Shown piece by piece: positions 6,129-7,707 of a stretch of 7,707 nt of DNA (its first letter is position 1; each line of letters opens with the position of its first letter). A program made the translations under genes and the position numbers. The stretch covers positions 1-7,707 of the forward strand of contig JAICRA010000058.1 of assembly GCA_025937615.1 (NCBI GenBank), in the 5' to 3' direction. The DNA comes from Thermomicrobiales bacterium (GTDB lineage: Bacteria > Chloroflexota > Chloroflexia > Thermomicrobiales > UBA6265). The notes beneath the pieces were generated by a model that was not told where the DNA came from, ran no database searches, and saw only the letters and a list, made by a program, of their open reading frames with translations.

Positions 6129-6157
6129 TAGACAAAGCGTCGACAGGTTGGTAGAAT
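6129..6157 (+). promoter_or_regulatory. Strong sigma-70-like promoter for the cysteine-module gene
   Basis: TAGACA (6129-6134) and TAGAAT (6152-6157) each match the consensus at 5 of 6 positions and are exactly 17 bp apart. This is the best promoter in the window. Transcription would start near 6164, about 135 nt before the GTG at 6299. The transcript would begin with a small hairpin CGCCG-CAC-CGGCG (6161-6173). Confidence 0.7.
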
Positions 6158-6298
6158 CGGCGCCGCACCGGCGGTGAAAAGACGGCCGACGCGCCAAGAG
6201 TCGAGGCGGGAGAAACTGGGGACTTCCGCCACTGCGCTCTGGCCGCTACCCGCGGACGCCGTGCCGCTCCGACCCGTTGGCCGCTCCTGGGGGGAGGC

Positions 6299-7465
6299 GT
6301 GGCAAAGCATAAGTGTGGGTCCTGCCACTTTTTCCAGGAAGCGGGGCTTGCCGGAAGCGGGTGGTGCCACCACCCTCAACGCAAGGTTTCCAGCGGCGTG
6401 TTGATCATGGTGCGCCGGAACGAGCTGGCCTGTCGCGACGAGTGGTCACGTGACCTGTGGCGACCCCGCGATGCGGCGCAGCCAGACAGCGATCTCCGAT
6501 CGCAGCGCCCGACGTCGGGTCCACTACCACCGGCCCTTGCCGAAAACCTCCGGTCGGTACTCGACCATGGCTCGGCTCTGGCAGCATCCGCCCGGGGCGA
6601 AGACGTCCTGCTCAGCGAGGCACGAATAGTTTCGGAGCCACAGGAGTCGTGGGAGCCTGAGCCGAGGCCGTTCCCGGCGGGAAATTTCGACCCTCGGACG
6701 GCGATCTTCCGTGCGCGGGAAGCCTACCGCGAGCGTGCCCGTGCCAAGGCTGCCGCAGAGCGTCAGTCGGCTGGTGCAGAAGCGATTACGGAAACTCCAA
6801 TTCCGCAAAGCGCTACATATGCTTCGCTGGACGATGCGGCGGCCGAGCCAGCTCAGGAGCAGCCGCGCGAGACGGCTGCCGCCGACGCACGATTCCCGGT
6901 CGATTCGCCCGAGAATGGATCATGGTCAAGAGGTTCGAACGCGCCCGAGATGATATTGACGGAGCCCGAGTTCCCAATTTCCGACGAAGCTACTGGGGGC
7001 GAGAACCGAGCGGACACGGCGCTGGTCGCCAACGAGTCGAACGCTGAACACTCTATCCCGGACGAGGCACCAATTCCCGCGCTGGGCGAGCGAACGGAAG
7101 TCGAGGAGCGCGAGGTCCCGGCTACCGAAAACACCTACTTCGCGGTACGCCGTGTCGAGGGAACCGAGACTGAGGCGTTTCCGGATTGGTACCGATCTGA
7201 CCTCCCTCGGATCTGCCGAACGTGCCGCGATTATCGGCCGTCCGTAGACGGCGAGCGGGGCTGGTGCGCCAACTCCTGGGCCTTTACGCACCGGCGTGTT
7301 GTTCTGGAGGATGACCCCGCACCGTGCCAGTCGGCAATTGGTGATTGGTGGCTGCCTGTCGACGATATCTGGCTCGTCGCGGCGGACGTTTCCTCTCATG
7401 GGCGGCCAACCCCCCTCCTTGATCGGTTGTCCGCGAAAGCCGAGCAACAGCGTCGGCGCTCGTAA
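6299..7465 (+). CDS. Protein with duplicated four-cysteine module, function unknown
   Basis: This is a 388-aa protein I cannot assign to a named family. Its eight cysteines are all in two modules at the ends. The N-terminal module has Cys6, Cys9, Cys23 and Cys45 (CGSCHFFQ, GWCHHP, NELACRDEW). The C-terminal one has Cys306, Cys309, Cys323 and Cys343 (CRTCRDYRP, GWCANSWAF, DPAPCQSAIGDWW). Spacings are C-x2-C-x13-C-x21-C and C-x2-C-x13-C-x19-C, so the two are clearly related copies. Such a set could bind zinc or an iron-sulfur cluster; the sequence does not decide. Residues about 55-295 are rich in Ala, Glu, Pro, Ser and Arg, have no cysteine, and look disordered. There is no signal peptide or membrane helix. 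The start is GTG at 6299 behind GGGGGGAGGC; the next Met (residue 37) would cut the first module. A strong promoter precedes it and a RodZ-like gene follows 145 bp later. Confidence 0.78.
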   Translation: MAKHKCGSCHFFQEAGLAGSGWCHHPQRKVSSGVLIMVRRNELACRDEWSRDLWRPRDAAQPDSDLRSQRPTSGPLPPALAENLRSVLDHGSALAASARGEDVLLSEARIVSEPQESWEPEPRPFPAGNFDPRTAIFRAREAYRERARAKAAAERQSAGAEAITETPIPQSATYASLDDAAAEPAQEQPRETAAADARFPVDSPENGSWSRGSNAPEMILTEPEFPISDEATGGENRADTALVANESNAEHSIPDEAPIPALGERTEVEEREVPATENTYFAVRRVEGTETEAFPDWYRSDLPRICRTCRDYRPSVDGERGWCANSWAFTHRRVVLEDDPAPCQSAIGDWWLPVDDIWLVAADVSSHGRPTPLLDRLSAKAEQQRRRS

Positions 7466-7516
7466 TTCGCCGCTAACACGTAACTGCTCTCCCGTAATAG
7501 CCATCGGTCCTTTTGG

Positions 7517-7545
7517 TTGTCCAAATGGCATGAATCCGATACGAT
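7517..7545 (+). promoter_or_regulatory. Promoter of the RodZ-like gene
   Basis: TTGTCC (7517-7522) and TACGAT (7540-7545) each match the sigma-70 consensus at 4 of 6 positions, with ideal 17-bp spacing. The start would be near 7552, leaving a 59-nt leader that contains the hairpin at 7565-7589. The gene probably has its own transcript rather than depending on the cysteine-module gene. Confidence 0.5.
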
Positions 7546-7564
7546 GGAGCAAGGGGATCGAGGG

Positions 7565-7589
7565 TCCCTGGGCATTCGTGTGCCAGGGA
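7565..7589 (+). promoter_or_regulatory. 5' UTR hairpin before the RodZ-like gene
   Basis: A 7-bp perfect stem TCCCTGG/CCAGGGA (7565-7571 with 7583-7589) is topped by a short CA/TG pairing around a TTCG loop (7575-7578). It lies directly before the purine-rich ribosome site (GAGAGGGGAG, 7588-7597) and has no T-tract, so it is not a terminator. It may protect the mRNA 5' end or tune translation. Confidence 0.45.
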
Positions 7590-7610
7590 GAGGGGAGCCA
7601 GATTGTCACG

Positions 7611-7707
7611 ATGAGCGTCTTCGGGGATACGCTGAGGCAGGCCCGGGTTTCCAAGGGCGTGACCCTCAGGGAAGCCGAGCAAGCGACGCGCATCAACCGG
7701 CATCATC
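7611..7707 (+). CDS. RodZ-like / HTH_25 helix-turn-helix protein, partial
   Basis: Only the first 32 codons are in the window. The peptide starts MSVFGDTLRQARVSKGVTL and continues with REAEQATRI, which is the first two helices of the Xre-like HTH_25 domain found at the N-terminus of RodZ, the membrane-linked cell-shape protein that binds MreB. The pattern G-x-T-L-R-x-A-R-x-x-K-G-x-(T/S)-L-x-x-(A/V)-E-x-A-T-(R/K)-I is characteristic. The transmembrane helix and C-terminal domain that would confirm RodZ are beyond the edge, so a plain HTH regulator remains possible. The ATG at 7611 follows a GGGGAG (7592-7597) at 13 nt, a somewhat long spacing; a TTG at 7603 runs into a stop at once and is excluded. 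It probably has its own promoter at 7517-7545. Confidence 0.72.
   Translation, partial: MSVFGDTLRQARVSKGVTLREAEQATRINRHH

Larger units (their letters stand above)
5937..6298. other. Divergent promoter region between miaB and the cysteine-module gene
   Basis: This 362-bp gap (302 bp if miaB starts at its upstream TTG) holds no credible gene on either strand; the open frames seen here have no domain content and lack good ribosome sites. It contains one candidate promoter for each flanking gene, with about 100 bp between them, and a 135-nt predicted leader for the plus-strand gene. A short palindrome GGCCCAGGGCC at 6072-6082 sits between the two promoters but is too short to call an operator. 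Confidence 0.6.

Noticed and set aside
6005..6148. Repeated ACCTGT/ACAGGT words (6005, 6117, 6143 inverted), and TGTC-N5-GACA over the -35 box
   Set aside because: A rough estimate gives a few such near-matching 10-mers by chance in 300 bp read on both strands, so they are not evidence for an operator on their own.
6174..6404. Plus-strand frame that could be an upstream ORF overlapping the cysteine-module gene
   Set aside because: It has a GTG start with no clear ribosome site, no motif, and runs out of frame through the conserved first cysteine module.
6926..7696. 256-codon minus-strand open frame
   Set aside because: It lies antisense to the cysteine-module gene and across the RodZ-like promoter, with no recognisable domain. 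The opposite strand has conserved-looking cysteine motifs, promoter and ribosome site.

Overview
This is an ordinary-looking stretch of GC-rich bacterial chromosome. It shows no sign of phage, IS element, CRISPR array, tRNA or rRNA. GTG and TTG starts are common (five of the nine genes), and most genes are preceded by purine-rich Shine-Dalgarno sequences. The set of genes (split aconitase X, a tiny SWIM zinc-finger protein, miaB followed by a TPR gene, and a cysteine-module protein beside a RodZ-like HTH gene) reminds me of Chloroflexota, perhaps the Thermomicrobia/Sphaerobacter side. That is inference from gene types and recall, not a search result.

Layout. Positions 1-1447 (minus strand): large and small subunits of an aconitase X dehydratase, coupled by a GTGA overlap; the small subunit runs off the left edge. 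1548-1844 (minus): a 98-aa SWIM zinc-finger protein. 1845-2099: a divergent intergenic region. On the minus strand it carries a perfect TATAAT box and, about 100 nt downstream, a convincing intrinsic terminator that lies before the SWIM gene. This suggests either a small RNA of about 135 nt or an attenuated leader. 2100-3585 (plus): mobA, a DUF1232 membrane protein and a small basic protein with one C-terminal membrane helix, closely spaced and probably co-transcribed. 3586-3670: convergent spacer with two hairpins. 3671-5936 (minus): miaB then a TPR protein with an acidic tail, 49 bp apart, probably one operon. 5937-6298: divergent promoter region. 6299-7465 (plus): a 388-aa protein of unknown function with two near-identical four-cysteine modules at its ends and a long, probably disordered middle. 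7466-7610: a promoter and a hairpin-bearing 5' UTR. 7611-7707 (plus): the start of a RodZ/HTH_25-like gene.

Functions that can be named are tRNA modification (MiaB), molybdenum cofactor maturation (MobA) and a small-molecule dehydratase (aconitase X, substrate unknown). These do not form one pathway. The two parts most worth following up are the candidate RNA element at about 1937-2083 and the duplicated cysteine-module protein at 6299-7465. No defence system or other obviously new multi-gene system is visible.
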